From NCBI GenBank assembly GCA_028641055.1, contig CM054063.1:46935920-46999919 (forward strand): 64,000 nt of DNA. The letters run 5' to 3'. This document shows, one piece after another, positions 1-12,079 of this stretch (position 1 is the first letter of the stretch; the number at the start of each line of letters is the position of its first letter). The position numbers were made by a program, and so were the translations under genes. This stretch comes from Alopecurus myosuroides. Taxonomy: Eukaryota > Streptophyta > Magnoliopsida > Poales > Poaceae. The notes below the pieces were generated by a model. That model was not told where the DNA came from, did no database searches, and worked only from the letters and a program-made list of their open reading frames with translations.

Positions 1-784
1 GGTCTCCGGTGACAGATTCGAAGGGGAAGGAGTGTTGGGATATGCGTCTCACCTAGGGGAGCTCGGGGACGCAGCTGGACGGCTCGCGGCGAGGGAACTA
101 GAGCTGGAAGTAGAGGAAGAAGACGTGGCCTAGGCGACGACCATGCTCGGGCGGAGGTGGGGACGACCATGGCGGGGACGATTGGGGCTTCCTCGGGCGC
201 CGATCTTCCGCGTAGAGGATGAGGACATCGAGTTGGTTCCATTTCGGCAGCTAGCTTGGCTCGAGGTTGAGCATGGCGACGAGCGTCGGAGGGAACCTCC
301 GGTATCCTTTCTTGGTTCAGAAAAATTCAGAGAAAGGAAAATAGCAGAGGAGAAAGAAGGAGGGTGGCGGCGGCAGGGAGGGAAACAGAGATTGGTTAGG
401 GTTTGGGAAAGGAGGGAGGCCATCCTCGGGGCATATAGAGGAAGGGAGAGGGGACCATGGCCAGCTGGTGGTGCGGTGGTTGCTCCGCTTGGGAAAGCGA
501 CAGGAGGTCACGCCTCCTGCGTGATGGTCGTACGGAGGAGAAGGAGAAAGTGGGCTCGAGTTGGCTTGCTGGGCTAGGCCGGTTGGCCTAGCTGGTTTTC
601 CTCTTCTTAAAACGTTTTTTTATTGTAGAAAGCCTTTTCACAAAACAATTTCAGCACAAGATAAAAGGTGGGATTAAAAAAATTGGAAACAATTTTGTAA
701 AATCCATATTGAGTTTAGAAATTAATTTTGTGTGTCAAAATAATATATGATGGATGCATGATGCAATGATGATGCAACAAGAAA
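1..784. other. No recognisable gene (left edge)
   Basis: GC-rich sequence with short overlapping open frames on both strands (about 97 to 144 codons) and no domain I can recognise. The frames look like a by-product of base composition. A polypurine patch lies around 300-430. From about 600 the sequence becomes AT-rich. It could be the 5' region of a gene outside the window, but nothing here supports that directly. Confidence 0.4.
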
Positions 785-1446
785 AACAAACAAATCTAAT
801 TGGGAAAACCCCCGGGCGTTACAAAACCCCTGCGTGAATCTGACGACGGCGACATCCGCGGACACCGTCACCTCCTTGGAGGCGTCGTGGTGTTGTCTGT
901 GCGTTCCCACGTGAGACACCGGGGGAAGCCTTGATCCGACCTTCGGATCGGGCGGCGGCGGCGCAACTGCGTCGTTCACCTTCTTGGAGGCGTCGCCTAG
1001 ATGGTCATGGAGTCCTCAGAACGCCACTTGGAGTCGTTATTGGACGCTGCTTTGGGAGTGGCTTCGAGAGGGCTATGTACATCGTTGACGGTGCTTGTTT
1101 GGACGACGCCTCCCCCGCTGTGGTTCAGTCCCTCCGTCCACTCGCCGACTCTTAGGCGCTTATGGGCGGGCGGTGCGTTGGCTTGGGCCATCTTGGAGTT
1201 GGAGTAGGTCTCATGGAGTTCTGGTCTTCAGTGGTGACGCGGTCTAGAAGCTCGGTGCATCCCTTCCTCGCCATTCGCGGCCGGAGACATTGCAAGACGA
1301 GTCCTGTCGTTTAGCCGGTGTGGGTTGTGTTGTACTCTGTACGGCGTCGTGTTTGTATCGGTTAGCCTATTTGGCGTTGATTCGGCCGTCTTGGCCTCTT
1401 CTTCTATGAAATTGATACACCTCCCAGAGTGTATCCTTGAAAAAAA
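785..1446 (+). repeat. Possible non-LTR retroelement 3' end
   Basis: A GC-rich block with stop-broken frames passes into a T-rich tail and then TATCCTTGAAAAAAA at about 1432-1446. That A-rich end resembles the 3' ends of short plant non-LTR elements. I could not find a flanking target-site duplication, so both the boundaries and the class are uncertain. Confidence 0.3.
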
Positions 1447-1638
1447 TTCTAGGTTTGATACTTTGATCCCTACCACCTTTGTCTGTGTATCTCAACACCA
1501 AGAAGACGTCGGACTGCTCACGACGCTGACTTAGAATGGAGAAAATCTCAGACGATTTAAATTTAGCAAAATCGATTCTTCTATTTTGGTCATACCACAT
1601 ATTCTGTCACCACCTTAATTGGTTCAACGAAATAGATA

Positions 1639-3154
1639 GAGAGAATTCCTTATTTGGCCCTTACTCAAAACCTTGTTCCCTATTTGGCCCTAGAAAGAAA
1701 AGTCTTCCCTATTTGACACCTTAACTTCATTTTCTTCCTAACATGGCCCTATAATGCATTCTAAACACAAATAGGGGTGTAAAAAGATTCTTTTGTCCCT
1801 GATGAAGTTTTGTACCAAAATTCATAATAGAAGTTGAAATAAGCATAGTTAGATTTTATGTCATGTTAGTCCCACGGGATACAAATATTATTTGCACTCA
1901 TCGAAGACTAATTTTTCAATGTCGAATGCGTCAATGCCTTGTTGGCATGGTGTATGGCAGAAAAAGCATTCCCGTTACCGGAATATTCCACGTTGTTTTG
2001 AGAGACCAGATCGAGCGTGTCCGCATGCCATCTACTGGCCGGCCGGCTAGCTTGCCTTGACCAGGACGAAGCTGCATGCATGTGCATGAGTACCTACGTA
2101 CGTTGCTGGATGGCTAGCTATATCATCCTACGGTTAGCACATAGGATCGATCATCGATGCATGCACCATCATGATGCATGACTCTCTCCTTCTCGGAGAG
2201 AAAAAATGTCCACCTTTTCAACGCGGTGAGTTATGAGTTTTGTGTTTGGTCCAAGTCCAACGACGTGGTTAATAAGCGCTAGCGCTTCAGGCACGGTGCA
2301 GGTGGACGCGGCCGTGCACGAACCCGGTTTGGCCGCACCGCGAAAATCCGATATGTGGCGTTGCGGGCAAGCTGCAGAAAAGTAATTAAGCGAGCATCGC
2401 CCTCGCGGACCGTCCTGCGTTTCGTGCATGCCCGCATAGTCTGGAGAACCTTGCAACACAAAAACATATAGGACACATCTGCAGCCTATTTGGTTGCATA
2501 CGACTAGCTAAAACTTTGCACCACACACTGTTTAAAGTAGGCTAGCTTAAGTCAGCCCTGCTTATGGTTCAGTTTTAGCCGGTACTTGTACATCAGGAAT
2601 TTCCTTCAGGTCAGTGGCGGAGCCAGGGCCCGGCAACCCCGGGCAGCTGCCCGGGCTCCAATCAAAAAACTACTTTGAGGTCATGGAAGAAATTAGCTTG
2701 TGCTTAGCATCTCATTTGGGCAAATGGCCGCCGGCCGGATGCGTCGCGTACTCTGCCCGGGCTCTACATATCAGCTGGCTTCGCCACTGCTTCAGGTTAT
2801 ATACACAAGCAGTCTACCAAAATTGAAGTTCTACTAATAAAGTCTTCCATGATAAAACAAAAACTTTCGTGGATCAGTTTTAGCTTTAACCAACACAATA
2901 CAAATATTTGTATCGTGTGGGACCAACATGGTATAGAATCTAACTAAGCTTATTTTCAACTTCTATTATGAATTTTGGTACAAAAATTCATTAGGGGCAA
3001 AAGAGTCTTTTTTACATTCCCATCTGTGTTTAGAATGCACTATAGGGCCATGTTAGGAAGAAAATGAAGTTAAGATGTCAAATAGGGAAGAATTTTTTTT
3101 TAGGGCCAAATAGGGAACAAAATTGTAAGTAAGGGCCAAATAAGGAATTCTCTC
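1639..3154. mobile_element. Mutator-like non-autonomous element with long TIRs
   Basis: The 9-bp direct repeat AAATAGATA flanks the element at 1630-1638 and 3155-3163. The ends are long inverted repeats, about 255 bp each: 1639 to about 1893 matches the reverse complement of about 2897-3154, both starting GAGAGAATTCCTTATTTGGC. A 9-bp TSD with long TIRs is diagnostic of the Mutator superfamily. No transposase is encoded inside, so the element depended on a partner. It carries a nested hAT miniature element. The arms differ at roughly one position in ten by eye, so it is not very recent. Confidence 0.92.
2612..2789. mobile_element. hAT miniature element nested in the MULE
   Basis: Ends are CAGTGGCGGAGCCAGG on the left and the complement of CAGTGGCGAAGCCAG on the right, the typical CAGTGGCG terminus of plant hAT elements. 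The 8-bp TSD CTTCAGGT is present at 2604-2611 and 2790-2797. The element is 178 bp, non-coding, and inserted inside the Mutator-like element at 1639-3154, so it is the younger of the two. Confidence 0.92.
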
Positions 3155-3163
3155 AAATAGATA

Positions 3164-4080
3164 TTGCCGTTCGTCATGCTTGGGAAGAACCTCAGAATGC
3201 ATTGCCCAGTTTAAAGGTAAATAACGGGAAATGAGGTGATCAAATGTAAGCCAGTAGCCGGTCATATTCTTCTCCACAATGACTATTTCAAACTGATTAG
3301 GCCAACTTATGGAGCAGATAAGTTTCAGCGACGCTTCAGGTGTCTAGCCACATGTTCATAAGTCCTTTGGAGAGAGTGAGGGCCATGATGATTACTTGAG
3401 ATAGGAAAAGATGCCATCGTAAGGTTGTCTTATTTTTTTTCCTTCAGAAATGCACCCTTATTAGGATGCTTGCATATTGTGCTGCTGATCTCGTTGATGA
3501 GTATCTCCGCATGAGTGAGTCCACATGTTTTGAAACCATGTACACGTTTTGCAAACAAGTGGTGGTTGTCTTTGGCCCTGAATTTTAGATAACCCACTGT
3601 TGTTGACACGGCCTGACTCATGGCTATCGGAAATGGAAGAGGGTTTACGTGGAATGGTAGGATGCATCCATTACATGCATTGGGAGTGGAATAACTACCT
3701 AAAGAACATCTCGCAAAGTGTAGAGTCAAAATTGAAGTAATGGCATCACAATATATCTATATTTGACACTTCTACGACATGTAACGATCTCACGACGATA
3801 TCAACATGTTTGAATGTTCTCACGTGTTCTCCAGGTTTGCGGAAGGCAATGCTCCTGAATGCAACTATGGTATTAAGGGGCACAAATACAACAAAGGGTA
3901 CTACTGCTGATGGTATCAATCATGAGCGGTTGTGAAGACAATCTCCAACCCCCAAGGCAACAAAAGAGCGTGATTTGCAAAAGAGCAAGATGGTTGTAGC
4001 ACGAACATGGATAGAGCATTTTGTGTGCTTCAACTTGGTTGGGCTATTGTTGGGAACACTGCTAGAACATGGGATGTCGA
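3164..4080. other. No recognisable gene
   Basis: Continuation of the sequence left of the MULE. Minus-strand frames at 3053-3277 (running into the MULE end) and 3430-3729 contain no motif I can assign with confidence. They could be a decayed host gene on the minus strand, but there is not enough signal to name one. Confidence 0.3.
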
Positions 4081-4335
4081 CAGGGGTGTATCCAATGGGG
4101 GTGCCAGGTACCCCCTCCATATGCAAATTTTTTCTTTCCTATAAATATTCGGACTAGTCCTTTGTGTATTCGCGGTTTTTCTTTTTGCTAAATTGCTAAA
4201 TCTATGTGGTAAAAAAAAATCTAAACTAGTGAAGAAAACCATTGATTCGTAACTAAATGTGAAGTCCAACAAGCCTTAGTACGGGTTATGTTTATAGCTT
4301 GGCACCCCATCAGTCAGGTCCTAGATATGCCACTG
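4081..4335. mobile_element. Degenerate hAT-type miniature element (candidate)
   Basis: The right end reads as CAGTGGCATATCTAGG on the minus strand, followed inward by a block containing GGGGTGCCA. The left end begins CAGGGGTGTATCC and also leads into GGGGTGCCAGG. These resemble decayed hAT TIRs. The flanking 8-mers (GATGTCGA and CCCTATGA) do not match, so an intact TSD is absent. Confidence 0.38.
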
Positions 4336-5229
4336 CCCTATGACATGCATCTTGATATCCGTGATCGTTTTCATGTTCAACTTAACAATGATTTGATTGA
4401 GGATATGTCGACCCACAAAGAAAACTAGTACTTCTCATTTGATGTCTTGTGTTCGAAAATTTATGAAATTTAAGGATTATGGGAGTGATGCACGTGTAAC
4501 ACACATTCGTTGGGAGACCCCAAGAGGAAGATTTGATGAGCACATCAGCAAGTTTCACTCAGAAAGAAACCAAGGTTGAATAGACCAGTAGGAGGAAGGA
4601 GTAACTTCAGAAGGTTGATGAAGTTGAAATGGTAGGGCGCACTACCGGTTCAGCAGCAACGTGGAACCTACACAACACAATCAAATCGCTTTGCCCCAAC
4701 GAAGCAGTGAGGTTGTCAATCTCACCGGTTTTGCTGAACACAAAGAGGTTAAACGTATGGTGTGGAAAACGGTATGAAAATAATATGAAAACAGTAGCAG
4801 CAGTATAAAAACAGTAATTGCAGTGGTTGTATTATCAGTATGAGAAAATGGACCGGGGTCCATAGTTCACTAGTGGTGTCTCTCCAAAGAAGATAAATAA
4901 CATGTGTGGTGAACAAATTATAGCTGGCCAATTGATAGAAATGAAGGTTGCACCGTAGTGCATATGCATGACATGATGATTACTATGTGATTCATGCAGG
5001 CATTACAAAGATACATAGACCGTTATCCAACTGCGTCTATGACTAATAATCCACCCTTCGAATATCATATGAACAAACGTTGGGTATTAAGTTGTAAGAA
5101 ACAGATAATCACAGTAAGCAAAGTGTGTAATGTAAACAATGTAAACGAAGTAAACATCATTGTTTTCTCCCTAATGGCAACAACATATACTCCATCCGTC
5201 ACGTTTCTGTCACTCGAGCACAGATGCAA
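4336..5229. other. AT-rich intergenic DNA
   Basis: Only short frames under about 110 codons with no family resemblance. I see no TSD, terminal repeat or RNA gene signal here. Confidence 0.35.
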
Positions 5230-6001
5230 AGGAGGCATGAACCCACTATCGAGCATAAATACTCGCTCTTGGAGAGCATGCAAGATCATAAATAACATAT
5301 GGATGAAGATAACATGATAGATTGATAATCAAGAGACATATCATTCAACATTCATCGGATCTCAGCAAACACAAAATATAGCATTACAAATAGACGATCA
5401 TGTAAGGAAGCTCACGAGATCCAAACATGAGGCATAAAGTGGAGAGGACAACCATCTAGCTACTGCTATGAACCCGTAGTCCAGGGATGAACTACTCATG
5501 CATTACTCTGGAGCCGGGCATGGTAGTGTAGACCCCTCCAGTGATGAATTTCCCTCCCGGCAGGGTGTCGGAGAGAGCTCTAGAACCCTCCCGATCTCGG
5601 GCTGACGATGACAGCGTCCTCGGGTGTTTCTCGGGAAGAGGTGGTATATCTTTAGGGTTGACGTATCGGGGGAAATAAATAGGCGAAAGGGCGATGGCGG
5701 CAGACGCCCGAGGGACCCACACCACCCCAGACGCGGCCGGGGGGCGCCGCCCTATGGTGTGGCCCCCCTCCGGGCCTCTTCGGGACACCGTGGAACCTTT
5801 GGGAATTCTAAGACTTTCAGGCTTTGAATTTTCCAATTCCGAGAATATTTCCAGAACAACTTTTCTGAAACTAAAAACAGCAGAAAACATGAAACTGGCT
5901 CTCTGACATCTTGTCAATAGGTTAGTCCCGAAAAGTCGATAAAAATGAGATAAAGTGTATAGCAAACCTGTAGCAAATGGTATGAAAACAACATGGAACA
6001 T
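5230..6001. repeat. Retroelement-like non-coding repeat (unclassified)
   Basis: The block has the look of the untranslated internal part of a cereal retrotransposon: a long minus-strand open frame of 169 codons without recognisable domains, a GC-rich core (5640-5790) and flanking sequence rich in short AACAGCA/ATGAAAAC motifs. No LTR pair or TSD was found in the window, so it is at best a truncated copy. The assignment rests on general resemblance only. Confidence 0.3.
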
Positions 6002-7433
6002 CAGAAATTATGGATACTTTTATGACGTATAAGGGAGTTATTTGAATATTTTAATTATTAGATGATTAAGTTGAGTGTTCAATTTAGTTTTCAATAGTCC
6101 GTTTGTAAAAAAAAGAAATTGGTCACAAAAATCATGTAGCAATTGCACCCGCCACAAGGAGACCAGGCATCCTATTTAGGTCTCCATCCATGGGGCGTGA
6201 TACCCGTGGAGTCGCTCCAAAGTCTCCTCATTTCTTGATTAATATTCCCTATATGCTTAGAGAAAGTGACATTGTATATGATATTTAGCTTGACGTCGAA
6301 CCATTTGATGTCTGAATACTAAGTTTGATAAATAAGGAATTAAGAGATTAGAGGTTATAGTGTTGGACACACACATGTCATCGCCCATTACCGTCACCTT
6401 GCAAACTTGGATTGTATTATGTGCGTTTCTGCTCTCTTGTTTGGTTTATGGATTTTCTTTAGTCACTCTTTTAAGTTTTTTCTCTTGGCATGAATAGAGC
6501 CGAAAATCATCTTATGTGATGGCAAGAAAGGTAGAAAAAGGGGGTAGAATAGAAAATTCCAACACAAAAACATAGAAAACAAAATTTTCACAATGCTGAG
6601 AACATTAACTTTGTCGTCATATGTAAATATAAATCAATGCATTAGCTACTTTCATAGGGTGTTTTTCGTTGCTCGCGTGGTTTCCATATGGGTTGACTTG
6701 GTGCAAATTTGTGATGTTTCGCATCGGCACCAGAATTATGGCTTGCAAAAGATTTAAAACATCCCAAAACTTAGTCCGGTAGGGACATACGCTAGCGGAC
6801 GCCATGTGCCATCGCATTGTCACGACCCAAGAGCCACCCATTGTCATATTCGTTGCCAAACAAGAGGCAACACTGACTGTACCTAGGGAATTAAGCCGCC
6901 TCGGCACAACTGCGAGGCAGCCCAAAGTCGTCAATCTTTTTGTGTGAATACATCTCCAACTGAAGCGTTCAAGAACAACACCAATGCCATCGTGAGGCTA
7001 TCGCGCGATCTAGGAGTACATAGATGAAGGGGTTCCCTCGGAGCAGGGACTTCGGGAAGAGGACGTGATGCGGCACATACAATGTCTCCAAGAATGTGAG
7101 AATTCCCGCTAGGGCCGCTGCACCATACAGTTGGACCAAGACTTGGCCAGAGGTCTCCGTTCGTATAGAAAGAGGAAGGGAAACATTTACATCATTTTCA
7201 CTCCTAGGCGTACGGAACTTTTTATCTGAAATTTGTCCGACGATAATGGTTGTTTGTCGGGGAATCAAATAATCAACCGGGAGCATCGGATCCTTTTGTC
7301 GTACAAGAGTCGGATGGAAAACGTCAGACGCAAAGCAATTCCGTTCCGACATATACATCCAAGTATTACATGGTTTCAAATCACAAGTGGAAGACAAAGG
7401 ACAACTCTAGTTATTTCTACCTTCACTATATAC
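6002..7433. other. No recognised gene; one minus-strand ORF of unknown nature
   Basis: A 142-codon minus-strand frame at 6969-7397 (ending near a hydrophobic stretch, GAAALAGILTFLETLYVP) and a 105-codon frame at 6617-6934 are the only sizeable frames. I do not recognise either product. No splice pattern or promoter ties them together. They may be decayed coding sequence or chance. Confidence 0.25.
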
Positions 7434-7449
7434 AAAAATAATACTAGCG

Positions 7450-8098
7450 TCATGGCCCGGGGGATGGGCTTTGCCCCTTATGTAGGTGCCCGGAGTCCAG
7501 TACACACATCTTCTTTGTGTGTCCCGCTGCCCGGTTTCTGTGGAACTTCGCCCATGAGGCGCTGGGGCCGGCATGGCAGGCCTCGGAACTCGGCGAGTTT
7601 CTGGAGGACCAGGCACACCGAACCGGAGGGGGTACTCGCCTCTTCTGGCTGGTGTTCGCGGCTTTGATGTGGTCTCTGTGGACGACTCACAATAAGATGG
7701 TGACTGAGAAGATTTTTCTGCGACGTGCGTCTGACTCCTTGTTCAAATGTTTGGCTTTGTTGCAGCAGTGGTACCCGTTGTGTAGACAGCGGGACAGGGC
7801 GCGGCTAGATGGCTACATCGACAGACTCCTTGTTGCCGCGTGCCACATCGTTTCCTCGGTGCCCCCTGGGCGACACTCCCCTCCTCCCCCCCCCCGGCGG
7901 CTCTTCAGCTTATCTACCCACTCCACACCCCCCCTCCGCCCCCCTCTTGCTTCCTTGTGTTCCTTTTCTTTGTGCATTATTGTTTTCTGTTGCCCCAACA
8001 TGTGTTACTTCGTTGGGCTAGCATGTTGTATCTGGTACTCTGTATGGATGTTGTGGCGGTTGCTTTATTTATAAAGCGGGGCGAAAGTCTGTTTCGAG
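7450..8098 (+). mobile_element. 5'-truncated LINE with 16-bp target-site duplication
   Basis: The direct repeat AAAAATAATACTAGCG occurs at 7434-7449 and 8099-8114 and brackets the insert. Inside, the frame from about 7490 to 7830 encodes the C-terminal zinc-binding reverse-transcriptase domain (zf-RVT type): a VCPAARFLWN segment, then WLVFAALMWSLWTTHNK. Only the last part of ORF2 and the 3' UTR were copied, ending TATAAAGCGGGGCGAAAG just before an A-rich tail. Heavy 5' truncation plus a long TSD is the normal outcome of target-primed reverse transcription. It cannot be mobile by itself. Confidence 0.9.
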
Positions 8099-8114
8099 AA
8101 AAATAATACTAGCG

Positions 8115-9920
8115 CATCATTGTCCGACAAAATACATACTGTATTTATATTTTATTCAACTAGACACCGGAATGGGAACATACGAGATTCCGAATATGCT
8201 CTCCATCTTCGTCCTTTTTCAGTGCAGGCATGTGACAAATGACGGGTGGGCCCACTTTCCTGCACAGGCTATGTGTCGGCCGGAAGGGCCAAAATGATGT
8301 AGGCCCACGTACGGAAAGCATCACGCCAGATTCAGATTCCATTGGAGCCACACTAGCTGCAAATGAACGAATCTCTGAGCATGGGACGCAGCTCTCAAAG
8401 TGATGAGATGGTCACCAACCGGAAGAAAACAATCTCAGAATTGGACCAGTTATGGTTGTAGCATAATGTGTTCCTGTCCTAACTGATCTACTATAGTACT
8501 GATGCAAGTGACGCTAACGGTGGAGGAAACTTGTGCGCAGTGGTGTTAGACTGTTAGTAATGGACCTTAATTGCATATTCTGTTTGAGAACTTGTTGTCA
8601 GACTAGGATTTTGGATCATGGTTTCAGCTTTCATGAGAAGAACACGTATACATGCAAGTAGCTTCGATAACTGTGTCTAATTTCTAGGAGGACTAGTACT
8701 ACTTTAGCATGATAATTTCAAACAGGTTTTGGCAGCAAAATTTGAGATTTTTGAATTCGTGTGGACTTGGTCCAATCAGTACTTAGCCGGGTAATTTCGA
8801 CCAGTAACCAAAACCATGCCAGGTCGTCGTTTTGCAGAGAAATTTGAGGTCTATTAACACGGCATAGCTTGTCGTGACAAAACTAATCTGGCCTGAGGAG
8901 TAACTACGAATTATACTTCTCTGAGCTAGTTCTTCAACTTTATTGAAAAAAGCTAGTTATTCAAATTTATCGGAAAAAAACTAGTTATTCAAACTTGACG
9001 CATTCGAGTGGTGGAAAGGTAGGGCAACCACGCCACACACTTTGAAAAAGGAGTAACGTGGTTTGGAGTCCTCAAACAATTATAAGGGCTTACGTAGATT
9101 TTACTCTCTTGGTCTGGTTTTCAAGGGCTGTTAATTTTTCTTAAGTAAAATATTCGATATCTTGATTTTATAGGGACCAATATCAATATATACAATACAA
9201 AATCAATATTACGAGGTATATCATGGAATTTGTTTTCAAAATGTTTTCATAGGCTATTGTAGATGAATTAAGTTAAGCAAGTTTCAATTAAGACAGGGTG
9301 TAGGCTTTCTAAACCCGAACAGAGAAAGTACTTAGTTCTTTGAAATGTACCACTGAGCCTGGTTCGGAAGTATAATAGTTGAATTACTCATGTTATCATT
9401 ATGAAGGTATTGACTGCATTGACGCCGACATTTGCCGACAGGATAAGGGCAGTTGGTTTAGCAGGAGTTCTTCCTGTCCAAGGCATTTGCGAATTTTGCA
9501 GCTTAAAACTAAGTATACAAGGCATAAATGGAATGTTTCTTCACTTGTTACTTCGTTGCGACCTTCTTGAACATGTGACCATGGTCGAAGAGCTCGGTAA
9601 TTGATGATCGGAATGTTCACGTGATGGATATCACCTTTGTGGCATATCACATGATGTCTATCCCATCTTGGAATGTTCACATGATGGCTATCACCTTCGC
9701 GTTGCTCGACTATTGTAGCGGACATCTCTTATTTGGTTGTCATCGCTAGGAACCCTAGAACCACCTTCAGGATGGTCTTTGTTGTAAGGATATGCCTGCA
9801 AACATACAACACACCTCGCATTCGTTTTGCATGCAACTACTGATCTTACCGATGAATTGGCACTTAATCTTCTCTAGAAATAGAGAAAATCTCTTAGCAC
9901 TTAGACTTAATGAGGGAACT
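8115..9920. other. AT-rich DNA without recognisable genes
   Basis: No convincing coding frame. An imperfect direct repeat around GGAATGTTCACGTGATGG occurs near 9610 and again near 9670. Two copies of CTAGTTATTCAAA lie near 8950 and 8985. Otherwise nothing. Confidence 0.35.
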
Positions 9921-10060
9921 AGACAGTAGCCTAGTCGCAAAGGTCGCAGTGGGGTATCTCACTGCATCCAGGGTTCGACTCCCCTCGAGAGCGGATTTCT
10001 TGGTATCTCACCAGTGTGGGCTCTATCTATAAAAAGACTTTCTGAGTGCTACTGCCCATA
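9921..10060 (+). mobile_element. tRNA-derived SINE candidate
   Basis: A-box-like TAGCCTAGTCGC (9927-9938) is followed after 33 bp by the B-box GGTTCGACTCC (9972-9982), the two internal RNA polymerase III promoter parts of a tRNA-derived SINE. After them comes a non-tRNA body ending in a CTATCTATAAAAAGAC-like tract. The tRNA-like head does not fold into a full cloverleaf by eye, so I do not call a tRNA gene. No TSD was identified, so the limits are approximate. Confidence 0.45.
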
Positions 10061-10549
10061 GATCTAATTTTCCTTTGCGGTTATTTTGCGCTCTCGATTA
10101 AGATATTGTGTTCCAAAAGACAGAGACCCAAGTGTAACTCTAGCAATAGTTTGTGGACCTCTGATGCAAAATCTTAAAATGAAAATGGAAGCTGTTTGTA
10201 GACTACGGTAACAAACCGTGAGATAACCCCGTTATCAACGTTGACCTGTGTTCATGCGTGTAAGCTTCATCGCCATCTTCTTATTTTCTAACATATCCAC
10301 ACTCTCTTCCTGGTCAGTTTAATTAACTAGAGTTAGAAAGGTAACGCAACTGGTGGCCTCATACAACACGACCTATGAGGATTTACGCATCACTGCGCTA
10401 TGATTACAAAATGCTTTCTAACGAGCTAGTGCCTATCAGTAACTTCCGACATAGTTAACTGCAACATTTCAACTCTTAGGCCTCAAGATATGTACAAGAA
10501 GGGTTTGTTATTCACTTGAAGGGTAATTGTCGACGTCGACTGAGCACAA

Positions 10550-10720
10550 TCGTCCAATGTCATAACAATATCATAAGTTATTATCAAGATAGTGCTCACG
10601 GTTAATTTGTCCCGGCCACAAGTAGGGAAATCTATCATTAGGTCTCAGTCCGCCGACGAATATTTTTTGCCATATATAGTTTATGTTTAAGTGTTTGCTG
10701 ATTCTGATATGCACAAAGCG
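10550..10720. repeat. Diverged direct repeat, copy A
   Basis: Shares TTAATTTGTCCCG, then GAAATCTA, GTCTCAGTCCGC and a GCTGAT-ending block, in the same order, with about 12350-12560 (copy B). Roughly two-thirds of positions look alike by eye. The two copies lie about 1.8 kb apart on either side of the GTC-rich repeat region. Confidence 0.5.
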
Positions 10721-10737
10721 ATCGACCGGTTGATGTG

Positions 10738-10812
10738 TGTTAGGATAGGTACATGTTAGAAATATGACTAGGTTTAAACATATTCTATCTCTAACATGTA
10801 CCTATCCTAACA
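10738..10812. repeat. Perfect 23-bp-arm palindrome
   Basis: Arms 10738-10760 and 10790-10812 are exact reverse complements (TGTTAGGATAGGTACATG...), with a 29-bp spacer. The outer ends read TGTTAG and CTAACA. Directly to the right lies CCCCCCT, which on the minus strand is a polypurine AGGGGGGA abutting TGTTAG, as expected where a polypurine tract meets a Copia-type LTR. It may be a retroelement terminus or a very short foldback element. Confidence 0.6.
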
Positions 10813-11870
10813 TCCCCCCTCAGTCGTAGCGGGAGTAAAGCGGACGCTTGCGACTGGATTTGAAGTTTTGCGCTTTCGTCGCTTCCTCCTCTCCTCATCG
10901 TCATCTCTCCTCTCTTCCCTCCCGCAGTCACAGCGGGAGTGTCGTGGACAAGTGACGACACGGACGCTGTTGACTGGAGTTGTTGCCGATGTGTTGCTGT
11001 AGACGTATAGCCTGTGATGTCGATGTCGAGGTAGATGATCGTGATGTAGCCGTAGTCGAGGTAGTAGTGGTCGATGTAATACTCATCGTAGTTGTTGTAG
11101 CCGCAATGCCGGAGGCGCAAAAAATTGCGCGATGTGTATGACGGTGCTGCAGTTGTGTTTTTTTTACGACGTTTCGCACCTTGAGAGGTACCGTCGCGGG
11201 GGCGTCTTGAAAATGTCAGAGGACGCGGTCGTGGGTCATAAGTGAGTCCACCAGTTTTGCCAGGACTGGAAGAAACTCACCAAACACACATGGTTTTGCC
11301 AGAACCGTGTGCGCGGTTGTAGGGGCTTTCACCGTAGTGATGCCGGGTTGTTGATGCAGTCTTAGCCGTCGGACGCGGTCAATGCCGTCGTCGTTGTTGT
11401 GGCGTCTTGCAGTTGTACTGTCAGAGGACGCGTGTCCAGCCTTGTGGACGTCGTAGTTGTAGCGGCAGCGGCGGTGTGTTGACGAGGTTGTTGATGAAGA
11501 CCACGTGAGGTAGACCTTGACGATGTGATGTCGATGATGAGGCGTGATGTAGTCCGTCGCTTGGAGGCGTCCCTCGTGGCGACGATGATGTAGATGTCAT
11601 GGTGTCGGAGAAGTCGACGAAGTTCCACACCGGCCTACGTGTGGTGTCGCTTCTCGTAGATGTGCTCGACGAAGATATTGACGTGTAGTCTGGCGTAGTC
11701 GTACAGGTTGATATCGATGTTCGGCTCGATGCAGTCTGGACATATGGCATGGCTAGACGTAGACGGCGCTTGATGTAGGCGTAGACGATGTCGGTGTTGA
11801 CGTGTTGTAGATCCGAACGGCTGTAGCAGCAGATCCAGGTGTTGGTACATCCTGGCTTTTTCTTTAATTT
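10813..11870 (-). repeat. GTC/GAT trinucleotide-rich repeat, probably retroelement-derived
   Basis: About 1 kb dominated by GATGTAGxCG and GTCGTxGT words, giving long minus-strand frames of Thr/Ser/Arg-rich low-complexity peptide that I reject as genes. Its position next to the polypurine and TGTTAG junction at 10812 suggests the untranslated 3' region of a minus-strand retroelement. No pol domain is present. Confidence 0.4.
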
Positions 11871-12079
11871 TGGTCATCTGATGGAAGGAAACCACGTCTG
11901 CTTGGCGTGGCTCCATGGGCACGTACGCATCCAGCCGTATCGTGGCGATGCCTGCATGTGCTTGCCGCCTGGAGTCCCTGAAAAGGAGTGCATGGACATA
12001 CGTGGCTTCCTGACCTTGCGCAGCACCTGCTCGTGAAGGACCCTGGCTTGTTTGGCACGCGCGTGTTTCATTTGCATCC

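Noticed and set aside
143..577. 144-codon plus-strand ORF near the left edge
   Set aside because: Overlaps equally long frames on the other strand in GC-rich sequence. No domain, promoter or splice context.
3053..3729. Minus-strand frames as a B3-type or other host transcription factor
   Set aside because: A faint resemblance (FEIVIVEKNMTGYWLTF) was considered, but nothing conserved enough to support a family call.
9921..10060. A genuine tRNA gene
   Set aside because: A- and B-box-like words are present, but no acceptor stem or anticodon loop pairs by eye. A SINE is the better explanation.
10791..11922. Several minus-strand Thr/Ser/Arg-rich ORFs of 83-109 codons
   Set aside because: They are translations of a GTC/GAT trinucleotide-rich repeat, with the peptide set by base composition.
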